Assembly: GCA_022819585.1 (NCBI GenBank)
Contig: JAJEGY010000021.1
Coordinates: 43,291-107,290 of the forward strand
From: Dehalococcoidia bacterium
GTDB taxonomy: Bacteria; Chloroflexota; Dehalococcoidia; Lucifugimonadales; Lucifugimonadaceae
Length of the DNA: 64,000 nt
Direction: 5' to 3'
The position numbers were made by a program, and so were the translations under genes. Shown piece after piece: positions 34,679-42,765 of the stretch. The notes under the pieces were generated by a model. That model ran no database searches. It had not been told where the DNA came from and was given only the letters and a program-made list of their open reading frames with translations. How positions within the stretch are numbered: the stretch's first letter is position 1; each line of letters starts with the position of its first letter.

Positions 34679-35950
34679 TCACACTCGCATCCGAAGCTGC
34701 CTCAATCGCTGGTTGAAGCCACCAACGGCGAATGTGACAAAGATCACGAAGCCGCAACCGATGATCAGCGACGACGACGGTCCTAGCGAATCTGCCAAGG
34801 CCCCGTACACGAACCCTCCAGCCGGGAACCCAGCCCAAGCAAGTTCGTAGACCCCGGCCAATCGTCCTCGAACGTTGTCAGTTACGGCCATCTGCAACGA
34901 GATGGTTCCCAGTCCTATATGGATGGCATTGATCAATCCGTAAGTAAGCGCGAACGCGAAACCCAGATAGATGCTTGAAACCAGCGCGAAGACGATTGCA
35001 GAGCCGGATGCCAAGATGTTAGTTACGAGAAGCGCGTAGCCGGCCTGCCTGAATCCTCCACTCAAACCGAGGAACAGACCGCCGATAAACGCACCCACGC
35101 CCACAGACGCGAAAAGTTGGCTGTATTCACCTGCGCCGACGTTGTAGACCTCTCTCGAGATCGGCGTCAGCAGGTAAATGAATCCTCCCATCAACAGCGC
35201 GTTTACAAATGTGAAGATCAGGTTCCCCTTTAGGATCGAGTTGCCCCGGATCACGGCCGCGATTTCTACGAAGTCATGCCAGATGGGTTGATGCGCGACC
35301 CCGATTGGCGTCGATATCGGTCGGTACATCGCAACAACGACGAAGTTCGTAGCCATCACTACAGCGATCGCTATGTAGGTCCAGTCGTAACTCCAAAACT
35401 GAACAATGCCGCCCCACATCAATGGGGCTAATACGCGTCCAAGGTTGAAGAACGAGTTGTCGAAGAAGATGGCTCTGGCCAGGATATTGCGCGAAACCAT
35501 ATTCGGAAGCAGCGAAAACCGCGCCGTCCAATCAAGCGCCAACGCCGCGCCATGTACTCCGCCTGCCACTTGGATATGCCACGGCTCAACGCGATCCGTG
35601 AGCAGCAGGATGCCGATCACCAGCATCGAACTCGCCGTCGCCACCGACCCACACATCAACAGGGTTCTACGACGGAATCTATCCGCCAAAATCCCACTAA
35701 TCACCGACATCGAGATAGAACACACCACGACCGCCGCGCCAAGTATAGCCAGTTGCAGCGCCGATTTCGTGATGTCGAATATGACGTAGGTCTGAGTAAC
35801 GGTGACCATCTGGTTACCGATGCTCCAGATGACCGTCCCAATCAGGAACTTACGCAACTCAAGCGATGACAAGGTTCTCGTCAGACGCGCTACTTCGAGC
35901 CTCGCCTTCCCAGGACGTCTCCTCCTAACCGCTGTGCTTTCGTGGGCCAA
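34679..35950 (-). CDS. Major facilitator superfamily transporter
   Basis: A 423-residue membrane protein with about 12 hydrophobic segments. Seen: the loop between helices 2 and 3 has GILADRFRRRTLLMCG, the MFS signature, and a second copy-like position has RGRLAGVYELAWAGFPAGGFVYGALAD, as in the enterobactin-exporter-like MFS group. An Arg-rich N-terminal stretch of about 30 residues precedes helix 1. TTG at 35950 is the start, since no ATG follows until helix 1. Convergent with ccmE (17-base gap) and divergent from plsY. Export of a small molecule is likely; substrate unknown. Confidence 0.87.
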   Translation of the reverse strand: MAHESTAVRRRRPGKARLEVARLTRTLSSLELRKFLIGTVIWSIGNQMVTVTQTYVIFDITKSALQLAILGAAVVVCSISMSVISGILADRFRRRTLLMCGSVATASSMLVIGILLLTDRVEPWHIQVAGGVHGAALALDWTARFSLLPNMVSRNILARAIFFDNSFFNLGRVLAPLMWGGIVQFWSYDWTYIAIAVVMATNFVVVAMYRPISTPIGVAHQPIWHDFVEIAAVIRGNSILKGNLIFTFVNALLMGGFIYLLTPISREVYNVGAGEYSQLFASVGVGAFIGGLFLGLSGGFRQAGYALLVTNILASGSAIVFALVSSIYLGFAFALTYGLINAIHIGLGTISLQMAVTDNVRGRLAGVYELAWAGFPAGGFVYGALADSLGPSSSLIIGCGFVIFVTFAVGGFNQRLRQLRMRV

Positions 35951-35992
35951 GTTGTATTTAATCCGTGGTGCTAGAATTCAAGCCAAATCCAG

Positions 35993-36679
35993 ATGAGCGC
36001 CAGTCCCGAAATTGTCAATCTCGCGTACTCGACGCTGGTTGCATTCTTCATCGGAGCGATACCGGCGGCGTATCTCGCCGCGCGTCTTCACGGCATCAAC
36101 ATCTTCGACGTAGGTTCCCGCCAAGCTGGTGCGACCAACGTCTGGAAAAATGTCAGCCGCAAAACTGGTTTTATCGTATTCCTCATCGATGTCGCGAAAG
36201 GCATCATCACGGTGCAGATATCGCGATACGCTTTCGAAATTTCGGGGCTATGGTTCCTGATCCCAGCGATAGGCGTCATCCTGGGGCATTGGTTTTCGCC
36301 GATGACACGTTTCAAAGGCGGTGACGGTGTCGCCAGTTTAGGAGGATTGGTCGTCGGTCTGTTCCAGTGGACCGCCCTGCCGGCAGTCCTAATCGCGATC
36401 GTGTTCGGCCTCCCACCTTTGCGATACAAATTCGCTCACCCATCGCTTCAGGCGGGAGTCACCGGTTGGGGAGTTCTCCTGTTGACCATCGCGATTGCCA
36501 GTCCCAGCAATGAGCGTGCGGAATATTTGATACTTTATGTCGGAATCACCTGCCTCGCTCTCGCTGTGCTGCTGAAAAGCGTCAGGTTCCACAAACGAAA
36601 CGCCCATCTTTTCAGCAAAGACGTTGAACTGGACGATGTCGAGATCGAAGAACGACGTCCTGCCGAATCTGAACGTTAA
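35993..36679 (+). CDS. plsY: PlsY-like glycerol-3-phosphate acyltransferase
   Basis: A 228-residue membrane enzyme that acylates glycerol-3-phosphate from acyl phosphate. Seen: conserved motif 1 FFIGAIPAAYLAARLHG, motif 2 around VGSRQAGATNVWKNVSRKTGF and motif 3 GHWFSPMTRFKGGDGVASLGG. About five hydrophobic segments. The usual first-motif Ser (IPfG/IPS) is replaced by Ala, a modest change. An extended -10 (TG-C-TAGAAT at 35969-35977) lies only about 15 bases ahead of the ATG. The stop overlaps the sulfatase stop by four bases. Confidence 0.9.
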   Translation: MSASPEIVNLAYSTLVAFFIGAIPAAYLAARLHGINIFDVGSRQAGATNVWKNVSRKTGFIVFLIDVAKGIITVQISRYAFEISGLWFLIPAIGVILGHWFSPMTRFKGGDGVASLGGLVVGLFQWTALPAVLIAIVFGLPPLRYKFAHPSLQAGVTGWGVLLLTIAIASPSNERAEYLILYVGITCLALAVLLKSVRFHKRNAHLFSKDVELDDVEIEERRPAESER

Positions 36680-38184
36680 ACAGACGGCAAAACCAACCGA
36701 TCATCCACAGCTTGTTGCCAAATCCTGATCCGTGCCGTCATATCGCGGACTCGATCACGGCACTCTGGATCATCGAAACGGTTCCTCATCTCGTAAGGGT
36801 CAGAATTTAGATCGTAAAGCTCGCATTGGTCACCCGGGCTTAAGTTCAGCTTCCACCTGTCCTTCGTGACCACCGACCTCCATGAGACCTGCGCCATGCG
36901 CTCGATGTCTTCATTGCCAAGCGCGATCGTAGGAGGATGTTCATACCACTGCATGAACACGTCATCGCATAGTTCAGCGTCGCCGTTGAGCACATCGACC
37001 CGGCTACGACCTTGCAAATGTTCGGGCATCTCTGACGCACCGACACCCATCAATTCCAGCATCGTCGGGACTATATCCACATGACCGATGCTCCCGCAAA
37101 CCCTCTTTTGTGAACTGCTCATCCACGGCACACGCATCAGCAATGGAACGCCCGCGATCTCCTCGTAAAACGCTCTTTTGGTCCCTAGCATTCCCCGATC
37201 GCCAACACCGTCTCCATGATCGCTCGTGAAGATCACCGCTGTACGGTCAGCTTGACCCGTCTCTTCAAGAGCATCAAGAATCTTGCCTACGCCCTGATCC
37301 ATCAACGTCACAAGGCCCAGATAGCGCGCTCTCAATGCCCGCCAATCATCCTCCGTCCGTAGAGGACGCGCCTCACCACCAGAGTCGAGACCCGGAGAAG
37401 TATCCTCATAAACCCGAAACATGTCCGTTACGTCTCCGCTCAAGTTGAGTTCAGCACGTCGTCGATGCCAAAGAGGCGTGTTCGCATCCGGCATTCGCAG
37501 GAAAATAGGGCTTGTCGGCACTCCATCAGGATCGTGCAAATCGTTGAACGGTCCGTTGTATGGAGGATGCGGCTCGAAGAACATAGCGCACATCAACCAC
37601 GGTTGATCGGTGCTTCCGCGAATGAAATCGGCTACGTTGTCGCCCAGGAACGTCGACATGGTGTGCTGTTCCGGCAACATGCTCCGCTGCTGTTGCGAGA
37701 AGGCAAAACCACCGTCTGTTCTCGTATGAGGCTCATATCCATGTGACCTCAAGAATTCGAAGTATTCGGAATGCAGGAAACGGTCTTCCCGACGTGTGTG
37801 CGTCGGATTCGATTCATGCTCGTCCTCGGTCGCGATCCATTCATCGAAACCGTGCTGCCGGATCAAATCGTTGCCGAGATGCCACTTCCCAAATTTGGCG
37901 GTGTTGTAGTCCTCTGGAGTGAGTTCCGCGATCGTAGGCGACGATTCTGGTAGCGGCACGCTGTTCTTAATGACGCCAGCAGTGTGTGGATATAGACCAG
38001 TCAACAGCGAAGCCCGCGCAGGCGAGCACACCGCTACAGTCACATAGCAGTTCTCAAATACGAAACTCTCTTCGGCGAAAGCATTGACGTTCGGCGATTG
38101 GACGAAATCGTTGCCGTAACACGCCATCGTGTCGCGACGTTGCTGATCGGTGCAGATCAGCAAAACGTTCGGACGATCAGGCAT
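36676..38184 (-). CDS. Sulfatase-like hydrolase, formylglycine type
   Basis: A cytoplasmic-looking (no signal peptide) type I sulfatase of about 502 residues. Seen: N-terminal PNVLLICTDQQRRD metal motif, the maturation site C-S-P-A-R (C53 from the chosen ATG) where cysteine becomes formylglycine, GKWHLG, and FTSDHGDGVGDRGM with the second metal cluster. TTG at 38190 is also in frame, adding two residues. Members cleave sulfate esters or phosphonate monoesters; substrate unknown. A formylglycine-generating enzyme is not in the window. Thirty-odd bases separate it from korB upstream. Confidence 0.9.
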   Translation of the reverse strand: MPDRPNVLLICTDQQRRDTMACYGNDFVQSPNVNAFAEESFVFENCYVTVAVCSPARASLLTGLYPHTAGVIKNSVPLPESSPTIAELTPEDYNTAKFGKWHLGNDLIRQHGFDEWIATEDEHESNPTHTRREDRFLHSEYFEFLRSHGYEPHTRTDGGFAFSQQQRSMLPEQHTMSTFLGDNVADFIRGSTDQPWLMCAMFFEPHPPYNGPFNDLHDPDGVPTSPIFLRMPDANTPLWHRRRAELNLSGDVTDMFRVYEDTSPGLDSGGEARPLRTEDDWRALRARYLGLVTLMDQGVGKILDALEETGQADRTAVIFTSDHGDGVGDRGMLGTKRAFYEEIAGVPLLMRVPWMSSSQKRVCGSIGHVDIVPTMLELMGVGASEMPEHLQGRSRVDVLNGDAELCDDVFMQWYEHPPTIALGNEDIERMAQVSWRSVVTKDRWKLNLSPGDQCELYDLNSDPYEMRNRFDDPECRDRVRDMTARIRIWQQAVDDRLVLPSV

Positions 38185-38220
38185 GTTCAATCCCGTGTTT
38201 GAGCGACCGTGCCCCTGGGC

Positions 38221-39084
38221 TTAAATCGCGTACGACGCTAAAAGTTCGTCCGCAGTCCGGTTTGGATTTGACTCCGCGATTTCGTCAACCCGATCCTGAA
38301 GCGTGGGCCGCTCTTCTTTGTAGACCAAACCCAACGGTATCCCTGGCCGGTCAAGAAGATCCTCTGCCGACTGACGGCTGCTCGGATCATGATCTTCGGG
38401 AATGTCCCACGCCATTCCGGGGATGCCTTTACGCCGGTTGCCTTTCAGGAGGTCATACGTGTCGTTGTAGGTCGTGCAGGGTGACTGGACATGCACAATC
38501 GAGAACCCTTTGTGGTTCATCGCGTCTTGGATCACATCGGCCAAATCTCGCGGCTTGCTCGAGTAGTGAGACGCGATGTACGACACCCCGATGGTCAAGT
38601 AGTACTTGAGCGGCATCATCTGCGATTCGATCTTGCCGTACGGAGTCGAACTAGTCATCACACCCATCTCGGTCGTCGGCGATGATTGACCTTTAGTGAG
38701 GCCATAGACCCCGTTGTCCATCACAACGCAGGTAACGTCCACGTTACGCGCCGCCGCTGGTCCGATATGCTCGCCACCGATAGCTAGGAAGTCTCCATCA
38801 CCGGCAACAATCACCGTCTCCAAATCGGGTCGGCCCATCTTGACGCCGAACGACAACGGAAGCGTCCGTCCGTGAATGCCATGAAGCCCGAACGGTTGAT
38901 CGCCCTCCATCAGGTGCACCATGTTCCCGGAACAGCCGATCCCGGCGACGATCACGTAGTTGGATTGCGGAATCTCGTGCTCGGCGACGTGCCTCTCGAG
39001 TGCCCACTCCAACGCGCGTCGCACCCCGAAGTCTCCACAGCCTGGGCACCAGACGAAGTCATATTCCGGGTTGCGCTTGCTCAC
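38221..39084 (-). CDS. korB: 2-oxoacid:ferredoxin oxidoreductase, beta subunit
   Basis: The thiamine-diphosphate subunit of a 2-oxoacid:acceptor oxidoreductase, which oxidatively decarboxylates a 2-oxoacid to acyl-CoA with ferredoxin reduction. Seen: 287 residues, WCPGCGDFGV with the first cluster cysteines, GIGCSGN, HGIHGRTLP, and VIVAGDGDFLAIGGEH with the ThDP/Mg site. GTG start overlaps the alpha stop by four bases. 2-oxoglutarate is the usual substrate of this two-subunit form, but pyruvate or branched-chain acids are possible. Confidence 0.92.
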   Translation of the reverse strand: MSKRNPEYDFVWCPGCGDFGVRRALEWALERHVAEHEIPQSNYVIVAGIGCSGNMVHLMEGDQPFGLHGIHGRTLPLSFGVKMGRPDLETVIVAGDGDFLAIGGEHIGPAAARNVDVTCVVMDNGVYGLTKGQSSPTTEMGVMTSSTPYGKIESQMMPLKYYLTIGVSYIASHYSSKPRDLADVIQDAMNHKGFSIVHVQSPCTTYNDTYDLLKGNRRKGIPGMAWDIPEDHDPSSRQSAEDLLDRPGIPLGLVYKEERPTLQDRVDEIAESNPNRTADELLASYAI

Positions 39085-40820
39085 GCTAGAACCAGTCCTT
39101 TCTCTTTCTGCAGCTCTTCTACGCGGTCACCTATACGGTCGACCAACGTCGCTGGCTTGAACGGCAGCCCTGTATATTGTGTAACCGATTCTGCACGATA
39201 TCCATGCTGGCGCAGAATCGCCGACCACTGCCCCATATAGTTGAGTTCCGGCACGATGACCAGATTTGCGCGTTCAAGCGCATCTTTCATCTCATCTGGC
39301 AATGGATTTAAGGCCATCGAGTAGAGCCACCCGACATCGACTCCCTGCTCGCGCAACCGTTCATACGCTTCTCGTGCAGGGCCTTTGGATGAACCCCAAG
39401 ACATGATCATCGCGATCGCGCCCTCGTTTTCGATCTCGTAATGGGCGTCGTTCAGCAAACCGAGTTTTTTGAACCTGCGCTCAGTCAGTCTGATGTGATG
39501 ACGCGGCAAATGAGTAGTGTCGCCGATCTCATCGTGTTCGGAGCCGTTGGCAACGTACGCACCCGGTCCGCCGGGTATCGGCATCGGGGACAGGCCGTCC
39601 CCGTTCCATGACTGATAGCGCGCGTATCCGTTGCTACCTTGGTAGACCGACCGATCTTCAACCTCCACATCGGCCAAGTCAGGTTTGCGAATGTTTTCGC
39701 CTTTTTCAGCTTGGCCGAACTCGCTCATCACGATTACCGGACCCTGATACCTTTCGGCCCAGTTCACAGCCAAAGCGCCGGCATCGAAACACTCCTCAAC
39801 TGATCCGGGTGCCAAGATCGGGATGCTCATGTCGCCATGCCCGGGGTTGAAACAAGCCATCAAGTCGCTCTGCTCGGATTTGGTAGGAAGACCCGTCGAA
39901 GGACCACCGCGCTGGACATCCACAACAACACAAGGAAGCTCCGCCATCCAAGCCAAACCAATTCCCTCGCCCATCAGCGAAAGCCCGGGACCCGCAGTCG
40001 CAGTCATCGACTTCTTGCCCGCATAACCAGCACCGACAATCGCGCTGATCGCCTCAATCTCAGAAGAGACCTGATGCGCGAAACGACCCGGACCGACAAG
40101 ATTCTGCTCCATCCACACGAGGATGGTTGTAGCTGGCGAGATCGGATAACCGACGTAGAAATTCACTCCCGCCGTTACCGCTCCCAACGCAAGGGCAGAA
40201 TTGCCGGTGATCATAATCTGTTCATAGTCGGGAGGAATTGGTGATGCCAACCTGCCAACTGAAAAACCGCTTTTCTCAGCAACGTCAGCGCCTAGTCGGA
40301 TCGCCTTTTTATTCGATTCGATGATCTCCTCATCGCCCGGACGACCACGAGTAAATCGTTGCGTGATGAATGCGTCGATCTCTTCCAACGAGAACCCGAT
40401 CAGATTGGCAACCGCGCCAATCGTAACCATGTTTGCGGCGCGTGTGTTGCCTGTCGATTTCGCTAATTCGTCCGCATCAATACCGAAATACTGTCCACCT
40501 CCAGGCAACTGAAACTCACCGGAGTTATAGATGGCTACGCCGTTCTCAGATAGATCCTCTTGGTGATTGTTGTAGGCGTATTCATCCAACGAGACGAGCA
40601 CATCCACGCTGTCGCCAGAGCTCAGAACCGGGGTAGTAGAGATGCGAACTTGCGAAGATGCAGGTCCACCCATGATCTGCGACGGGAATGTCGAAAAGGT
40701 TGACACGTAGTAACCAGCGTTGGCCGCCGCCCTAGCCATCGCGTCCGCCGATGTAACAAGACCTTGTCCGCCTTCACCAGCGAACCGAATTACGAAGTCC
40801 TGGCTATGATTGTCCGTCAT
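39081..40820 (-). CDS. korA: 2-oxoacid:ferredoxin oxidoreductase, fused gamma-alpha subunit
   Basis: A 579-residue subunit with the gamma domain at the N terminus (FAGEGGQGLVTSADAMARA, residues about 12-190) fused to the alpha domain (from about residue 205, GNSALALGAVTAGVNFYVGYPISPATTI, then ATAGPGLSLMGEGIGLAWMAELP). This is the KorA layout of the two-subunit enzymes. It works with KorB, encoded next with a four-base overlap. A cluster of TTGTGCG half-sites lies just upstream and may control the operon. Confidence 0.92.
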   Translation of the reverse strand: MTDNHSQDFVIRFAGEGGQGLVTSADAMARAAANAGYYVSTFSTFPSQIMGGPASSQVRISTTPVLSSGDSVDVLVSLDEYAYNNHQEDLSENGVAIYNSGEFQLPGGGQYFGIDADELAKSTGNTRAANMVTIGAVANLIGFSLEEIDAFITQRFTRGRPGDEEIIESNKKAIRLGADVAEKSGFSVGRLASPIPPDYEQIMITGNSALALGAVTAGVNFYVGYPISPATTILVWMEQNLVGPGRFAHQVSSEIEAISAIVGAGYAGKKSMTATAGPGLSLMGEGIGLAWMAELPCVVVDVQRGGPSTGLPTKSEQSDLMACFNPGHGDMSIPILAPGSVEECFDAGALAVNWAERYQGPVIVMSEFGQAEKGENIRKPDLADVEVEDRSVYQGSNGYARYQSWNGDGLSPMPIPGGPGAYVANGSEHDEIGDTTHLPRHHIRLTERRFKKLGLLNDAHYEIENEGAIAMIMSWGSSKGPAREAYERLREQGVDVGWLYSMALNPLPDEMKDALERANLVIVPELNYMGQWSAILRQHGYRAESVTQYTGLPFKPATLVDRIGDRVEELQKEKGLVLA

Positions 40821-40844
40821 CTTGTTTTGAGTGTGTCTCCCCGT

Positions 40845-40930
40845 TTGTGCGCTTTCAATTGTGCGTCACAAATCGCACAATTTGCACCAGATCCGTATCT
40901 TTCTCGTTACCTAATGATACCTTCGCACAA
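40845..40930. promoter_or_regulatory. Cluster of four TTGTGCG half-sites between korA and the NUDIX-GNAT gene
   Basis: TTGTGCG occurs at 40845-40851 and 40859-40865, and its reverse complement CGCACAA at 40874-40880 and 40924-40930. The middle pair forms a perfect inverted repeat with 9-base arms (40857-40865 and 40874-40882) and an 8-base centre. This density in a 188-base divergent spacer suggests binding by a dimeric regulator over the korAB promoter. The regulator is unknown. A hairpin role is possible but no U-tract follows. Confidence 0.5.
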
Positions 40931-41008
40931 ATCCGACGACGGAATACGTTCACACTAGAAAATCACGTGTCGTTTACAATCCCCTGCCAGAGTGTCGTTA
41001 ACTCATAA

Positions 41009-42040
41009 ATGAACATCCTCAAGCCAAGAGCGATGAGAACCGTCAAGCGATGGTCCGCTGGCGGGGTCGTCGCGCGTGAAAATAACGAAAACCGCATCGA
41101 GATCGCGTTGGTTGGACGTTTAGATGACAACCTTTGGGCCTTGCCGAAAGGTACCCCTGACTACGAAGAGAGCATCGAGGAGACCGCCATACGCGAGGTC
41201 CAAGAGGAGACTGGCCTTGACGTCAAACTCTTGTCCACAGTCGACTCCACTCACTACTCCTTCATTCGATCAAAGAACAACCATCGAGTCAGCGACAACG
41301 CCGATCCGTACGCGAACGTCAAAGTCAACAAAACCGTCTACTGGTTCTTGATGGAAGCCAACGGCGGCGGCTTCGAGCGTCATGATCACGAGTATGACGT
41401 CGCGTGCTGGATGGACCTGGACAAAGCCATCCAAAAGCTGACCTACCACAGCGAAGCCAAGATCGCACGCTCCGCTGCCCGCATCTTCAAAAAGATCCGC
41501 ACCTTCGATGATGCGGTTCACATCAAAGGGCGACTAGCAACGATCCGATCCAAACGAACATCAGACGCTTGGAACGACTACACATGGCGAACCGATCCTG
41601 AACTCTCGACTCTTGATGCCGCAGTCCCGCTCAATCTCACGTACATGGACTTTGAGCGCTTCTACCGCGAAGACCTGAGAAAGGTGAACCGAAAATCGCT
41701 CAAGTTCGCGATCGAAGACGAGCACGGAACCCACATAGGAAACTGCATGTGCTACGACTACAACGAAAGGCGCAAGCAGGCCGAGTTCGGCATCATGATC
41801 GGCGATCGCGACTATTGGGGGCGCGGTTACGGTTCCGATGCAGTCAAAACCATGGTCGAATACATATTCACGACTACTAACATCCGTCGCCTCTACCTCC
41901 ACACGCTGACATCCAACCGTCGTGCACAGAGAGCATTCGAAAACGCCGGGTTCCGGCCATACGACAATATATGGCGCGAAGGCAAAAGTTTCGTCCAGAT
42001 GGAGATACTCTCGCACGAATGGCACACCGCGAACAGCTGA
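41009..42040 (+). CDS. NUDIX hydrolase fused to GNAT acetyltransferase
   Basis: A 343-residue two-domain protein. Residues about 10-165 form a NUDIX domain: the box G-x5-E-x7-REVQEETGL is complete, so pyrophosphohydrolase activity on a nucleoside diphosphate derivative is expected. Residues about 205-338 form a GNAT acetyltransferase with the acetyl-CoA loop (DYWGRGYGSDAVKTM) and the C-terminal strand and helix AQRAFENAGFRPYDN. The two families are rarely joined. The fusion is in one uninterrupted frame starting from ATG at 41009, so a sequencing join is unlikely. Substrates of either half are unknown. Confidence 0.9.
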   Translation: MNILKPRAMRTVKRWSAGGVVARENNENRIEIALVGRLDDNLWALPKGTPDYEESIEETAIREVQEETGLDVKLLSTVDSTHYSFIRSKNNHRVSDNADPYANVKVNKTVYWFLMEANGGGFERHDHEYDVACWMDLDKAIQKLTYHSEAKIARSAARIFKKIRTFDDAVHIKGRLATIRSKRTSDAWNDYTWRTDPELSTLDAAVPLNLTYMDFERFYREDLRKVNRKSLKFAIEDEHGTHIGNCMCYDYNERRKQAEFGIMIGDRDYWGRGYGSDAVKTMVEYIFTTTNIRRLYLHTLTSNRRAQRAFENAGFRPYDNIWREGKSFVQMEILSHEWHTANS

Positions 42041-42107
42041 ACTCAATCAGCAGGTATCATTCAGACACTAATTCACGCCAAATCACAAGCGAGGGAAAAG
42101 CGAAGAG

Positions 42108-42737
42108 ATGGCCAAGCTCCTACTTCTCACCGGCGGCAGGCACCCCTACGAAGAGACCACACCGGTGATCACCGACTTCCTTAAGGATGCCGGACACGAT
42201 GTTGACGTTTCCGAATGCGCCTCGGAACTTTCGGGCGATCTGTCCAGTTACGACGCGATCGTCATGAACACGCTTCGGCAGGAACTAACCGAAAACGACC
42301 TAGACGAGGAACAACGGGACGGTCTAATGGGTTACGTCTGGATGGGCGGCGGTCTCGTCTCCATCCACATATCAGCGGCATCAACACCGGACTGGCCTGA
42401 AATGAAGAAGATGACCGGAGGCGGTTGGATTTTGGGAGAAAGCTGGCACCCTCCGTTCGGTTGGTTCCAAGTCCATCTGAACAACCCAGACCATCCGTTG
42501 GCAAAAGGCGTCGAACCGTTCTGGACCTACGACGAGTGCTACTGCGGCCTTGACATCCAACCCGGCATCGACGTATTCATGTACGGCGTCGTCAAAGACG
42601 AAGATCGGCCTCTCGGTTGGTCGCATCAATACGGTGATGGCAAAGTAGCCAACATCGCATTAGGTCACGCCGGCTCCAGCACCGAACATCCCCAGTTCCG
42701 ACAACTCATCCTCAACAGCGTCAACTACGTCTGCTGA
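42108..42737 (+). CDS. ThuA domain protein
   Basis: A 209-residue ThuA-like protein with the class I glutamine-amidotransferase-like fold. Seen: LLLTGGRHPYEETTPVI at the N terminus, LMGYVWMGGGLVSIHIS, and GWSHQYGDGKVANIALGHAGSS near the end. ThuA-type proteins are tied to sugar modification and 3-keto-glycoside metabolism in several bacteria; this role is inferred only by family. The gene lies 67 bases after the NUDIX-GNAT gene, on the same strand, and converges with the double-SDR gene. Confidence 0.85.
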   Translation: MAKLLLLTGGRHPYEETTPVITDFLKDAGHDVDVSECASELSGDLSSYDAIVMNTLRQELTENDLDEEQRDGLMGYVWMGGGLVSIHISAASTPDWPEMKKMTGGGWILGESWHPPFGWFQVHLNNPDHPLAKGVEPFWTYDECYCGLDIQPGIDVFMYGVVKDEDRPLGWSHQYGDGKVANIALGHAGSSTEHPQFRQLILNSVNYVC

Positions 42738-42765
42738 CAGAAACACGTCGGTCAAACTGTTTTGA

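Noticed and set aside
34651..34682. Imperfect hairpin between convergent ccmE and MFS genes (GAAGGTC/GGCCTTC)
   Set aside because: Short stem with a wobble pair and no U-run on either strand, so not claimed as a terminator.
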